From NCBI RefSeq assembly GCF_964355755.1, contig NC_092670.1, positions 7,401,001 through 7,465,000 on the forward strand: a stretch of 64,000 nucleotides of DNA. The letters run 5' to 3'. The DNA comes from Antedon mediterranea. Taxonomy: Eukaryota; Echinodermata; Crinoidea; Comatulida; Antedonidae. Of the stretch, positions 35,694 to 45,882 are shown in pieces. The first letter of the stretch is position 1; each line of letters opens with the position of its first letter. The position numbers were made by a program, and so were the translations under genes. The notes below the pieces were generated by a model that was not told the origin of the DNA, made no database searches, and saw only the letters and a program-made list of their open reading frames with translations.

Positions 35694-36300
35694 CTGATTT
35701 TCAAAGCACGTGATCATTTTTCTTTTATTAAATTTAATTCCAAAAAATAAACACGTCTTCAGGAAACGACGGCTCTCATGGCGTTGTACATTATATTTTC
35801 TTCACGTCACAGACCGAAAATATTCCTATTTTACATTTAGTACAGTGTTCAAAATTGAGATTTGGTACTATACTATTTTACTGTTTTAAATATTAAATAC
35901 TTCCATACATTCACTATACTTAATATTTTAAAATTATAGTTTAGAAATTTTGTTAAATTGAACACTGTGAATTTAAAATGTTTTACATTGCTAAAAAGGA
36001 CATCCTGTACATGATATTTCCTTCATTGTGAAATGTTACCAATGAATGCCACCTGTATCATTATCTGTTATACATTATTAATATATCATAGTATTAGGCA
36101 TAATACATTTATGTTATATCTACATCCATTCTCTCTTTTTCCCGTGTAGTAGGTGTTCGTTTATCTTTGATATAGGCCTACATAATTGTGCACATTAAGA
36201 TTAAAAAAGAACATCTCTGTATTTAAAATATTAAAAACAAATAAAATAATTATATTCTATACCACGCACGCACGAACATTTAAATGGATCTTGGACAGTG
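35694..36300. repeat. Local duplication, copy A (matches copies at 36770 and 40405)
   Basis: Landmarks in order: TTTAATTCC.., AACACGTCTTCA, TTCAAAATTGAGATTT, AAATTATAGTTTAG, CTGTGAATTTAAAATGT, ATCTGTTATACATTAT, TTCGTTTATCTTTGATAT and TAATTGTGCACATTA.GATTA. All recur in the same order in 40405-42340; some recur in 36770-36935. Confidence 0.8.
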
Positions 36301-36769
36301 AGAAATTTTTGTTTTTAGAAAAAAACGACCTGATTGGGCAAGTCTAGACGTATGTTTGAGAATTGATAATCGTTTATATCTCGTTTGCATTGTTCGTAAT
36401 TATAGTGTATAATGTATTTTTTGTTAAATCTGGCCAACTTCCAAACGCTGCATATTAGGGTTTTCATCAATGGAACAGAATACGTGTGTGACACCATTAT
36501 CTGCTATTTTATCAGTCAAATGTTTTGTCTTCAACATGCGGGTTAATATAGTTCTTAACGCCAAGGTTAATTTTTTCGTAAAATTATCCATGTGCCAACA
36601 ATGATAAACGTTATCAATGACCTTGTGTAAAGTTACCTTGTACCTTTCATCAAACTAGTTTGATATATCACCATGTCCATATATGGGCACACCACTTTTT
36701 TTTGTCACATAACGTTTGGTAGTAGATAGAGCCTAATTATAATTAAAAACTGCTTTTAATATACTATGA

Positions 36770-37235
36770 ATATATGAAAATAAACTTAAAATGTAATAGT
36801 TTTACATTGATAAATAAAGGAATAGTAGGCCTATTGCCTTCATTTTTCCTACAAGAAACGTTCCCTATTACCATAATGAATCCGGTTGATGCCATCTATA
36901 CCATTATCTGTTATACATTATAAATAACATTAAAAAGGTAAAGGTGAGTCCCTACGTGTTCTCTGAAAGAAGGGGAATGAGCTGTTAGGAGCTCATTGTA
37001 CTAAGCCTCGGCATTATGTGGTAGGGTGGCCAGTTCCTTTCCACGCCGCCTTTTTTCTCTCTAGTATTTTCAACCAGGTACTCATTTACAGCTGAGTGGA
37101 CTGGGAGTTTTCAGGAATTGAACCCGGGTCTCTTTGTATGACAGTCAAGTGTCCTAACCACTCGGCTATCCAACTCCTAAATAATATTATAGTTCAAATT
37201 TAAACAAATAGGCCTATAAAACAAAAGTTGTGTGG
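36770..37235. repeat. Local duplication, copy C, split by a SINE
   Basis: ACTTAAAATGTAATAGTTTT, then GATGCCATCTATACCATTATC and TGTTATACATTATAAATAA match copy B at 42060-42165. After the SINE (36932-37177) the match resumes with TAAATAATATTATAG. Confidence 0.8.
36932..37177 (-). mobile_element. tRNA-derived SINE, 246 bp, with 11-bp target-site duplication
   Basis: Minus orientation. The tRNA-like head has A box TAGCCGAGTGG (37168-37158) and B box GGTTCAATTCC (37124-37114), the two internal RNA polymerase III promoter boxes. The anticodon arm is mispaired, so it is not a tRNA gene. The middle contains CCAGTCCACTCAGCTGTAAA, a stretch I associate with SINEs of marine invertebrates. The tail ends in CACCTTTACCTTTTT. 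It is flanked by TAAATAACATT (36921-36931) and TAAATAATATT (37178-37188). The paralogous copy at about 42157 lacks the insert. Confidence 0.85.
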
Positions 37236-37499
37236 ATTGATTCAAATAAAAATAGTTGTTTAAAACCATGTAACATAACATGGACAATTGATTAACTTAG
37301 AAAATGAATTTTTGGAAGAAAACAAACCTCACGTTCTTTGGTAAAATTACAATCATTAAGACACTTGCCATTTAAAAAATGTAATGCAAAGTAGAATAAA
37401 TATTCTGCACTACGTTTATTACAAAATAGAAAAAATAATATATAAAAAAGACAAAATTAAAGCATGTATGGTCTTAATTTTAAGCCAATTATAAAATCT

Positions 37500-38470
37500 T
37501 TAAAGTTGAGTTGGGTTAAAAGGCTTCTAAGTCCAGACCCCGGTAAAGAAAAGTGCATATCACTCTATTATAATGTATTCTATTGAATATACAGTAAATA
37601 CAAGCTTACTCAATTTAGAAGAACACATCGTTTTAAGAGATTTACCAGATTTCTTTTCGGACAAATATCGAATGTCGAATTGATAATCGTTTATATAGCT
37701 CGTTTGCATTGTTCGTAATTTAGTGTATATTTTATTTTTAGTCTAAACTCATTTAAATGTTCGTGCAAGCATTCTATAAACATTTTGTAGAGGATGCAGT
37801 AAGTAATGCCTATTATAATATTATCGTCAAAACAGGTCGCCACTTCAAACGCGTGTTAACGAACATTTAAAAACGGACAAAAAATCACACATGTTTAAGC
37901 ATTGAAATGGTACTCTTGATTGTAAAGTTGCCTCTAAATGCTTTAAAACTTTTGGAGAGTTCAAATATTCGATTTAGAGCTGCATATATGTATCTTCTGT
38001 GCCTAACCATCTAGATAATAATCAACATAACTTAACGTTACTCTAAATGATCTCTTCCGGCTAAAAAAATAGTTAGATAGTTTAGTTAGCAGAGATTTTT
38101 TAGAGGGTTAAGTTCAGTTGATAGTTGGGAGAGATTAGTTGATAGTTAGGAGGCATTAGGTTCAGTTAATAGTTGAGAGACTATTTAGAGGGTTATGGAG
38201 AGATTATTTAAATTTCTTCATAATGTTGATTGATGTTTTGCTGATTTTCAATGACTTACATTGATAACCGGGTCGTAACTGTGTCTAGAATATTCCTGTT
38301 TAGCATATTATTTTTTCCTCAAAATACTACCTATCTTGTAGCCTAACTGTATTGCAAAAGTACTGTAGCACTACTGTTTGAAGGGATACTCGGTCAGCTT
38401 TACCACTGATAGAAAATAAAAGTGGAACAAGGAAATAAAATTCGGAATCTTAAATTGGGTGAATGAGCTT
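37500..38470. repeat. Duplicated AT-rich repeat block
   Basis: AATTGATAATCGTTTATATA with TCGTTTGCATTGTTCGTAAT (37680-37725) recurs at 36360 and 42755. GGACAAAAAATCACACAT with TGATTGTAAAGT (37875-37930) recurs at 49540-49600. A short-period TTCAGTTAATAGTTGAGAGA region (38100-38210) recurs at 43005-43045. No gene seen. Confidence 0.65.
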
Positions 38471-39307
38471 ATTTTTTTCATTTATCTTTTTATTTCGGAA
38501 TATCATGGTGACATATAATTATATCCATAGCAAAAGAGAGAAAAAAAAATCTTAATCTAACAGCTCATAGAACAAAAACAAAGATATGTAAAAATATAAA
38601 GTCAATGCAACAAAGCATTCCATTGTATGTGCATTCTTGACACATTAAGAACATGGCAATTAATGGCCATGATCAAGGAATTACTACTTGCGTTCACACG
38701 ATTTTTAAAACTAAAAACAGATTTTCTAATGAACTCATCAAAGGATGGGACGTCATTTAAGACAAACATCATGCTTGCACTACAATGTCTAGGCTGCTTC
38801 AGCAGCAGACGTAAGGCATTGTTATAACATACTTTCAGTGATCCCAGAGTGCTCTTACTATATCTACACCATAAGGTTGAACAGTACATGCTGACACAGT
38901 AACTCTTAAATAGATAACATTTAGTCTTAGTAGAACATTTTCCAAACTTTCTATTTAGAGAGTTGGCCCTAATGCAAATAGATCAATATTGACGTTTGAT
39001 GTCATTTTCATCACTCAGGTTATTATTGATCACATGACCAAGATAGGTTATTGAATTATCAACGATTAGAGGTGCCCCATTTAAGGTAATATGTGGAACA
39101 CCTTTGAGGTTAAGGACTTTCGGGAAAAATAGCAAGCATTTGGATTTGGTTTCATTAAAAGTAATATCATGGTCACTAGCAAAACCTTCACAGAGTCCAA
39201 TTAGGCTTTGTAAGCCAGTCACTGACGGAGCCAAAAGGACCAAGTCATCGGCAAAGCTTAGGCAATTCAGTTTAAGACTGTTAATTTCACAACCTTCTTT
39301 TGACTTA

Positions 39308-39345
39308 GTCAGTTCAGGGAGTTGTAAAACTCCCTGGTCAGTTCA
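39308..39345. mobile_element. Palindromic micro-insertion (about 20 nt) with 9-bp direct repeats, inside the LINE RT frame
   Basis: GTCAGTTCA (39308-39316) and GTCAGTTCA (39337-39345) flank GGGAGTTGTAAAACTCCCTG. With shared end bases the insert is CAGGGAGTT-GTAA-AACTCCCTG, a perfect hairpin. It breaks the RT frame between LTVEL and the following codons. Confidence 0.75.
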
Positions 39346-39787
39346 ACAGTTAACGGATCAGTGTACACATTGTAAAGTAGAGGGGACATAACGCCTCCCT
39401 GGCCAACCCCATTACGAACAGTGAAAGAACCGGAAACGGAACTTCCCCACCTGACAACAAATTCCTGATTCCTATACCATGACCTCAGTATCTTAACTAC
39501 AGGTGAAGGGGTACCCCTGTCAATTAGGGTCTTGAAATGTGTCCAGTGGTCACTTTATCAAAGACTTTGCTAGCGTCCAAGAAACAGCAATAAACTGGGC
39601 TACCATGATTGTTGTAATGCTCGATAATCTGTTTAAGAGCAAATATACACAATTCGGTTGAGTGACCAGATTTGAAGGCAAACTGGTTGTCATGGGAGTC
39701 CAGTGAATTACCACAATGTTTGTATCATTACAGACTCTAGAAGTTTAGAAGCTACACATGGCAAAGCTATTGGCCGATAATTCCATT

Positions 39788-40062
39788 GAACTGAACTTTT
39801 ATTGTATCTCTTTTAAATCAGAGGCACAGTCTCAATGAGATGTGCAACAAGTTTACAGTGAAAAATAATACATACACACTTAAATATAAGTACAAAACAA
39901 GAAATTAGACATAAGAACAAATTACAAAAAAAAAAATTAAGAAAACTGAGAAAGATTAAATACTAAGAAAATGACTAAATTAAGTTTGAGAAGGAATTGT
40001 ATTATAAGTATCATTTCGTGTGTTCCAAGCCATGGTCAGAAAAATGTTACAATGTTTATATA
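39788..40062 (-). mobile_element. 5'-truncated LINE 3' end inserted in the LINE relic
   Basis: It separates ITDKG from NYRPIALP, which are adjacent in an intact RT. The insert reads FLTMAWNTRNDTYNTIPSQT then stop, like the C-terminus of another CR1-type ORF, followed by A-rich 3' UTR ending GATACAATAAAAGTTCAG. Boundaries are approximate. Confidence 0.6.
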
Positions 40063-40335
40063 TCCCTTTATCAGTGATATTCCCTGATTTAGATTTAATT
40101 ACCGGCACAAGCGTGACTTTTGTGAGATTACTTGGAACAAACCCGTGAACAAACATAGCCTTAAAACATACACTTAACATAATACTAAGTCGCTCAGAAG
40201 CGAATTTGAAATGCTCATTGCATAGACCATCATATCCCGCTGCTTTAGCATTGGGCAATTGATCAATTAATAGCTTAATATTATGGGGTTAAACATCAGT
40301 TTTCAAGAGTTTCATTAACAACAGTCTTATGCTCA

Positions 40336-40360
40336 GATGAGTCAATACTATTGACTCATC
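40336..40360. repeat. 25-nt palindrome
   Basis: GATGAGTCAATA-C-TATTGACTCATC. No clear flanking direct repeat. It lies in the 5' part of the LINE relic. Confidence 0.6.
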
Positions 40361-40700
40361 GGTCAATAGGTCATAAGGTACTGAATTTAAGCAAAAAATC
40401 ACGTTATTGTACATTACGTAAACATTTTCCTTTTATGAAATTTAATTCCGGAACAAAACACGTCTTCAACAATTGATGACAGCACTATTAATCGAGTTGT
40501 ATACATTACAGTATTGTCCGTTTTGCTTCACGCTATACGGTCGCTTGACTGACAATGGCTAAAGAAGTTATTATACAATTAAAGTGTAGGCTCATTGTTA
40601 GCCATTTTAAATAATTAACGATTGACAGTTACCTCCGCCAAGGATGAATGTATTCGTTCATGTATGCTTAAAAGATTATCTCAATAAAAAAAAAATTCAT

Positions 40701-40739
40701 AACATTTTCAATAGCTTTTAGCTAGCTATTGAAAATGTT
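40701..40739. repeat. 39-nt hairpin
   Basis: AACATTTTCAATAGCT (40701-40716) pairs perfectly with AGCTATTGAAAATGTT (40724-40739) around a 7-nt loop. No convincing direct repeat at the edges. Confidence 0.75.
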
Positions 40740-40778
40740 GATTAGGCCTATTTGTTATTTTTCCCATAAAAAAATTAA

Positions 40779-40833
40779 TGGTTTTACCAGGGAGTTATTA
40801 TTATTATTCTAATAACAACTCCCTGGTTTTACA
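40779..40833. mobile_element. Palindromic micro-insertion (about 37 nt), same ends as 39308-39345
   Basis: TGGTTTTAC (40779-40787) and TGGTTTTAC (40824-40832) flank a hairpin beginning CAGGGAGTTATTATT and ending AATAACAACTCCC. The terminal CAGGGAGTT/AACTCCCTG is the same as at 39316-39337, while the loop differs. Confidence 0.8.
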
Positions 40834-41487
40834 ATTTCCGACATTATCGTTTAACTGTGATTTCATCATTATCATTATTCATAACCACTTTTCAGATATC
40901 ATACAAACTCTCTACACATAAACTTCGGGTCGAGGGTCAACATCTCATATCCTTGATATCACCAGAGATGTAATAAGCTTTCGGCTATAAAATCATGGAT
41001 TTCACCCAGATTTCAATAGTTACTTGAACTTAATCTTCTTTTATGACCCTTCGATTATTTATTTCTTTAAATCTTCAATAAAGATCATCTAATTAGTTAA
41101 TCTTGTTTATTTATTGGTTATTCATTCTTTCCCCCGTTGTTATTGGAACTTGTACACAGAACATTTCGTAACATTTTTTTTTTCTGTGGAGGACAGCGAT
41201 ACGTATGTGACAACCAATTGATATTTAAATACTACATAGAAATAGAGTTTAGCTTATAGATAAGTATTTGGTATTGTGTTAAAATCACTAAATACGATCA
41301 AACAATATGAAATATAGGCTTAGAGGGAATTTATATTAAAGAGCATAGAACGGTATCAGGATTTACATTTAGGCCTGTATTCAAAATTGAGATTTAGTAT
41401 TATAAGGATAAACATAATTATAATGTAGGCCTATATAGTGTGAATCAATTTGGAATCAAATACCGTACTTCCACACTTTTACTATAC

Positions 41488-41528
41488 GTATTAGCATGGA
41501 GAAATAACTTATTTCTCCATGGTATTAG
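41488..41528. mobile_element. 27-nt palindromic micro-insertion with 7-bp direct repeats
   Basis: GTATTAG (41488-41494) and GTATTAG (41522-41528) flank CATGGAGAAATAA-C-TTATTTCTCCATG. The paralogous copy A (about 35900) reads ACTATACTTAATATTT without the hairpin. Confidence 0.78.
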
Positions 41529-41914
41529 TAAATATTTCAAAATTATAGTTTAGGTATTAATTAATTATATTACATAGCCTATGTAAATACGCGCGACGCA
41601 CTGAACATCCAGTGATTCGGCTCGAAGTATGAAGACGAATTATTATATATTCGGCCTAGGCTAGGCCTACCTGATAATATTATTATTAATGTAGGCTTAT
41701 TAATGGAAATTCTTTTGTTATTATTAAACGACCTAGGCTAGTGAATATTTCATTGCCAAGAAATCATTAATTACCGTAGTAATTATCTGTATATAATTCT
41801 TCGAAAGGTAAGGTGTCTGGGCATCTTGTTTACATACTAGGCCTAGCTACCCGACCCAGCAGATATTCTACTTGTTGTTGGCTATGTAATATAACAGATA
41901 TCGCCTTTTATATT

Positions 41915-42027
41915 GGTAAAATATAAGATTAGACATCCCCTCGGGAATGATATTAAGTTCTTGGGAATTATATATTTCCTCGAACATAATATCATTCCCT
42001 CGGGGATGTCAAATCTTATATTTAACC
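41915..42027. repeat. 113-bp near-perfect foldback element
   Basis: GGTAAAATATAAGATTAGAC pairs with GTCAAATCTTATATTTAACC, then CATCCCCTCGGGAATGATAT with ATATCATTCCCTCGGGGATG. The loop is about 20 nt. Absent from copy A of the local duplication. Confidence 0.8.
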
Positions 42028-42344
42028 TCTAAGCAGTCAATATCTGTATAATACTGTGAATTTAAAATGTAATAGTTTTACATTGGTTTAGTTGAACATA
42101 TCGCCTTCATTATTCCACAGGAAATGGATGCCATCTATACCATCTGTTATACATTATAAATAATATTATAGTATTAATATTGTTTATATTATTTTTTTTT
42201 TATTAAAATGCATTATTTTTCCCTGGCTTTTCGTTTATCTTTATATTTATATAATTGTGCACATTACGATTAAAAAAGAATATCTTTGTACATAGCCTAC
42301 TTTAAAATATTTAAAGCAAATAAAATATTTATGAAATATATTTT

Positions 42345-42700
42345 GTATACAGAAGTCCAACATGGCCGCCATGCATTTAAAATGTTAGTTATACCAATTG
42401 ACCCCACTACCATATAATTTGCAACTAAAATCAGAACTCTAGGTGCCTTTTTAGCAGAGATATAGGCCTACCTGAAAAGTGAAAATTTGGGGTCCGCCAT
42501 TTTGACATCCAAAATGGCGGCTTTCCCCTAACCAAATTTTGTGCAACCCTTCCATTTCATATTTTTGACACCCTAATGAATAACTGTGCAAAGTTTCAGA
42601 ATGTTATCACAATTTGAAGGATTGGTTCACTTAACAGGCCTACTAAATTAACATGGTCACGTGGACCGTTGACTCCACTGACTCCAATGAATCATGACTT
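42345..42700. repeat. Dispersed repeat with 'ATGGCGG' motifs
   Basis: GTCCGCCATTTTGACATCCA with AAAATGGCGGCTTTCCCC is an inverted motif pair inside a stretch unlike its surroundings. A weaker relative with ATGGCCGTATTAAAATACTA lies at 52120-52200. No ORF. Confidence 0.4.
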
Positions 42701-43249
42701 GCAGTTTGTCAATACCCCAAATCTAGACGTACCTTGTTGGAGTCCAATTGAAAATCGTTTATATAGGTTGTTTTGCATTGTTCGTTTGTATTGTATTTTT
42801 AATCTGTATCAATCAAAATGTTTGTGCGAGCATTCACCTTTTGTGGATTATTAGCTGTATTATTATGGGAGTATATTTTCATACGTGTTTGATCCAAAAA
42901 TTACTGGGGTAATAATGTTCAGGGCATTGGGAGGTTGCTTATATGCGCTATATAAGAATGAGCTATTATTATTATTATTCTTTAAACGTTTTTAGTTGGG
43001 AGGGATCAGGTTCAGTTAATAGTTGAGAGATTATTTAGAGGGTATGAAATATTTGATCAAATTAGAGGGTTCAGGTTAGGACGTGAATTGGACGGACACT
43101 CGATGCGTTCTTCTCGTCCAAGGGGGGCAGTAAGTCTTGGTCTCTGTAAGTTCAATCATTTCACATTCACACATTTAATCTGCAATATAAATATACAGTA
43201 TTTACATTACAGTGATTTTACAGAGACAAATTGTCTGTAGTCGTAAGAC

Positions 43250-43610
43250 CATTTAGAGATGTATTTTTCGCCCAAAAAACATGAAAAATAAAGATTAATA
43301 AAATCAGACTTTGAATAGATTATTTTGTAGCTTCAATAAAGTTAATCATTTCAGTAGAAAAAAAATGGAAAAATAAATGTTTTCACTTACAAAATTACAA
43401 AATAAATGGTTAAATTCAACCAAAAACCCATTGGCTGGCAGCCAATTTGACTATGTTTTGCTTTAAATTACAGTTTTTTAGGTAAATACTTTTTTTTTCC
43501 ATCCAATTTTTGGTCAAAGTTGATAACTATTTGGTGACATTAAAATGGCATATTCAACAGAAAAAAGGGAATTAATTTTTCAGGGGGACAATACATCTTT
43601 AAAACAAAAC
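43250..43610. repeat. Member of a four-copy dispersed AT-rich repeat
   Basis: Best-preserved member: CCCAAAAAACATGAAAAATA at the left, AAAACCCATTGGCTGGCAGC in the middle, and CAGGGGGACAATACATC near the right end. GTCC.CC and GGGGGACAATA suggest complementary ends. Confidence 0.7.
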
Positions 43611-43794
43611 AAAAAGGAAAGGAAACAAAATATATAGGCAAAAGCATAAATACATATAATATAAAACGAAAACTAAATCATGGTTCAATTCAATTGTGAT
43701 ATGTTGTTTATAGGTTTTGGTTAATTTGATAGTTTAGAAAAATTATGTAGAGTGTAGATTAAGTTGATAGTTAGGACAAACTATTTAGAATATA

Positions 43795-44065
43795 GGAGAA
43801 GTTAATTCGGGTATGTGTCAAACAGTATGTTTGGTATTTTAACGAAGAATTTAGTTCAAATAGAGAGAAATGGCAGAGATTACATTTTTGTATGGAGAAT
43901 ACATATCAAACTGTACCTTGGAGAAGTTTTAATATATAAAAAGATAAAGTAAGATAAATATTAGTAATATTAATAGTTTTAGAGTTGTAATTGAAACTGT
44001 AGTAGACTAAAAAGCACGTGTTACAGAAATCATAGCTTATCGTAATTACTCAACCAATACTATAT
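43795..44065. repeat. Direct repeat left of the LINE cluster
   Basis: TATGTTTGGTATTTTAACGA, AATGGCAGAGATT, AGATAAATATT.AGTAAT and ATCGTAATTACTCAA(C/T)CAAT recur in the same order at 49890-50150. A weaker third copy of the left part is at 59960-60070. Confidence 0.75.
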
Positions 44066-44242
44066 AAACCTAGACCATGACTGTTTCCTACCTTCAAGGT
44101 TTAGAGAGTTCGATCTCGCCTTAAATTTCAAACAACTTCTTTTAAAGTCATTTTTGTAAAGAAGGTATGGTTCTAGTATCGGTTTATTCTTGTACATATA
44201 TATTGTGTCAGAGATGATTTTGATTGTGCTCTCTTCTGCCAT
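44060..44242 (-). pseudogene. LINE C-terminal segment in a shifted frame
   Basis: YMYKNKPILEPYLLYKNDFK and KARSNSLNLEGRKQSW continue the RT protein after a frame change near 44220; stop at 44060. The Cys/His finger often present after such a segment is absent, so the 3' end is eroded. Confidence 0.6.
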
Positions 44243-45882
44243 TCGTTATTATCGATATCTTTGTTCTTGCATTTAAATTGAGTTAACCAATTACCAGGTG
44301 ATTCGTTGGTGAACATATCACCCATGTTACATTCATGTAAGGCTTTTTTAACCTGATTTAACCATCCCCATTTTAATTTATCTTCAAGAATGTTTATGGC
44401 GTTAAAAATCACATTGGACCATCTGTCCTTCTCCATGTTTTTTAGGCGGTTAAAATATTTAATCCGAGAGTAGTTTTGAAGCGATTCTAGTGATTGCCAG
44501 CCCAAGTCACCATATAGAGCCTCTTTTGCAACGTTACGCGGAGCCTTAAGAATGGTTCTCGCCATTAAAAACTGCAGGTTTTCAACTTTTGCCATTGTTG
44601 TTTTTCCGTTACAGTACCAAACTGAGCATGTGTAATTAATGGTAGGGATTCCGATAGATTTCCATAATAGGTCCCCGTAATAAATTCTGTTAAAATCATC
44701 TTGTTCATTTATAATGGATTTAATATACGCAATGATGCGATTACCCTTCTTGATAACTTCGTCTATGTGAAGATTGTCCGACAACGTACGAGAAATATAT
44801 ACTCCCAAGTATTTGTATTTATCAGTTTCTGTTATAGAATTGTTTCCTAACCTCCATTTTCTATATAAGTTGGTCCTTTGTCCTGTGATAAGGACATTTG
44901 ATTTATCATAATTAAATGACATTTTCCATTCTTTAGCAAATTCTGTAGTAGTTTGTAGGAGCATTTTAAGTTCCTTCTCGTTTTCTCCTATTAGCACGAC
45001 GTCGTCGGCCCATAATAAACAATTAATTTTAGTGTTAAAGATGTTAACACCTAGATCTGAGTGGTTAAGCATTATACGTAATTCATTGATGTATATTGAG
45101 AAGAGTGTTGGCGATAACGAGCATCCCTGCTTAACACCTTCATCGATATCAAATAACTCCGTCTCTAAATTAGCAAATTGGACCTTACATTTAACATTCT
45201 CATATAAATTTTGTACGATATTAATTAGGTTACCTTTTATACCGATTCGGCGTAATGCTTTTATTAGTCCTTCTCTCCAGACTGTATCGAATGCTTTTCG
45301 GAAATCGAGAAAAGCCAAAAATGTCTTTTTACCCTCGGCTTGTCGAGTAGCTATCAAGCTTTTAAGGGTGAAGATATGGTCTTCACATCGTCTATTTTTA
45401 CGGAAGCCCCCTTGTGCTTCGGTTAATAAATCATACTCTTCAAGGAATTCTGATATTCTTCGAGAAATTATTCGACTATAGATCTTAGCAGCAATGCATG
45501 AGTTTAAGGTAATTCCTCTATAGTTATCTAAATTTCGCCGGTCGCCTTTTTTAAATATAGGAACTATTGTGCCGTTGTTCCATTCATCTGGTATACATTC
45601 GAGATGGGAGAGCCTTTTAAACAGTTTATACAGTGTTGCAACAATTGTGTTACCGCCGTTTTTTATCAATTCGTTAGAAATATTATCATTGCCCGGGCTT
45701 TTGTTGTTTTTACATAGGGAGACTGCGTATTTTACATCTTCACATGAGAATTCGAGTTTATCCAGAGTAGCGGTTTGAACATTTATGTTGTAGCTGTCAG
45801 CTAAATTGTCATTAAATAGATCATTCTCTACATCTAAGTTTTTCTTACCTAAGGTATTAAAGTAATTGGTTAACGAGGACAT
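44173..45882 (-). CDS. LINE reverse transcriptase ORF, 569 aa
   Basis: RNA-dependent DNA polymerase of a non-LTR retrotransposon (target-primed reverse transcription in the nucleus). Domains: thumb-side N-terminus with NNKSPGNDNISNELIKNGG (about 60-80); RT block with NYRGITLNS (about 118), GGFRKNRRCEDHIFTLKSL, motif A FLDFRKAFDTVW (about 190), GVKQGCSLSPTLFSIYIN (motif B), motif C LLWADDVVLIGE (about 290), KSNVLITG and YKYLGVYIS. The C-terminal half has QFLMARTILKAPRNVAKEAL and LGWQSLESL. The catalytic Asp pair is intact, though Trp replaces the usual Tyr/Phe before ADD. It is the longest open frame in the window. In the full element it should be fused to the upstream endonuclease. Confidence 0.9.
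   Translation of the reverse strand: MSSLTNYFNTLGKKNLDVENDLFNDNLADSYNINVQTATLDKLEFSCEDVKYAVSLCKNNKSPGNDNISNELIKNGGNTIVATLYKLFKRLSHLECIPDEWNNGTIVPIFKKGDRRNLDNYRGITLNSCIAAKIYSRIISRRISEFLEEYDLLTEAQGGFRKNRRCEDHIFTLKSLIATRQAEGKKTFLAFLDFRKAFDTVWREGLIKALRRIGIKGNLINIVQNLYENVKCKVQFANLETELFDIDEGVKQGCSLSPTLFSIYINELRIMLNHSDLGVNIFNTKINCLLWADDVVLIGENEKELKMLLQTTTEFAKEWKMSFNYDKSNVLITGQRTNLYRKWRLGNNSITETDKYKYLGVYISRTLSDNLHIDEVIKKGNRIIAYIKSIINEQDDFNRIYYGDLLWKSIGIPTINYTCSVWYCNGKTTMAKVENLQFLMARTILKAPRNVAKEALYGDLGWQSLESLQNYSRIKYFNRLKNMEKDRWSNVIFNAINILEDKLKWGWLNQVKKALHECNMGDMFTNESPGNWLTQFKCKNKDIDNNEWQKRAQSKSSLTQYICTRINRY

Larger units (their letters stand above)
38485..40395 (-). pseudogene. LINE relic with reverse transcriptase domain
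   Basis: Pieces read in order on the minus strand: NAKAAGYDGLCNEHFKFASE (near 40258), a Pro-Val-Ile-Lys-Ser segment, then after a foreign insert NYRPIALPCVASKLLE (39780), FAFKSGHSTELCIFALKQII, FLDASKVFDK (RT motif A; 39590), a GVGQGGVMSPL-type region (39400), ADDLVLLAPSVTGLQSL (motif C; 39245), DITFNETKSKCL and the C-terminal SALWCRYSKSTL-like block (38889-38602). Several frameshifts and stops. It ends near 38485 in an A-rich GAAATAAAAAGATAAA tail. Endonuclease not seen, so 5' truncated; non-functional. Confidence 0.8.
40405..42340. repeat. Local duplication, copy B, with added insertions
   Basis: Longest of the three copies (see 35694-36300 for the shared landmarks). It contains several insertions absent from copy A: the hairpins at 40701-40739, 40780-40832, 41495-41521 and 41915-42027. 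Confidence 0.8.

Noticed and set aside
37105-37180. tRNA gene on the minus strand (A and B boxes, GTC in the anticodon position)
   Set aside because: The anticodon and acceptor stems do not pair, and the sequence continues into a SINE body and tail flanked by a target duplication. Called as SINE.
45032-45778. Plus-strand ORFs of 149 and 69 codons
   Set aside because: Antisense shadows of the LINE reverse transcriptase frame.
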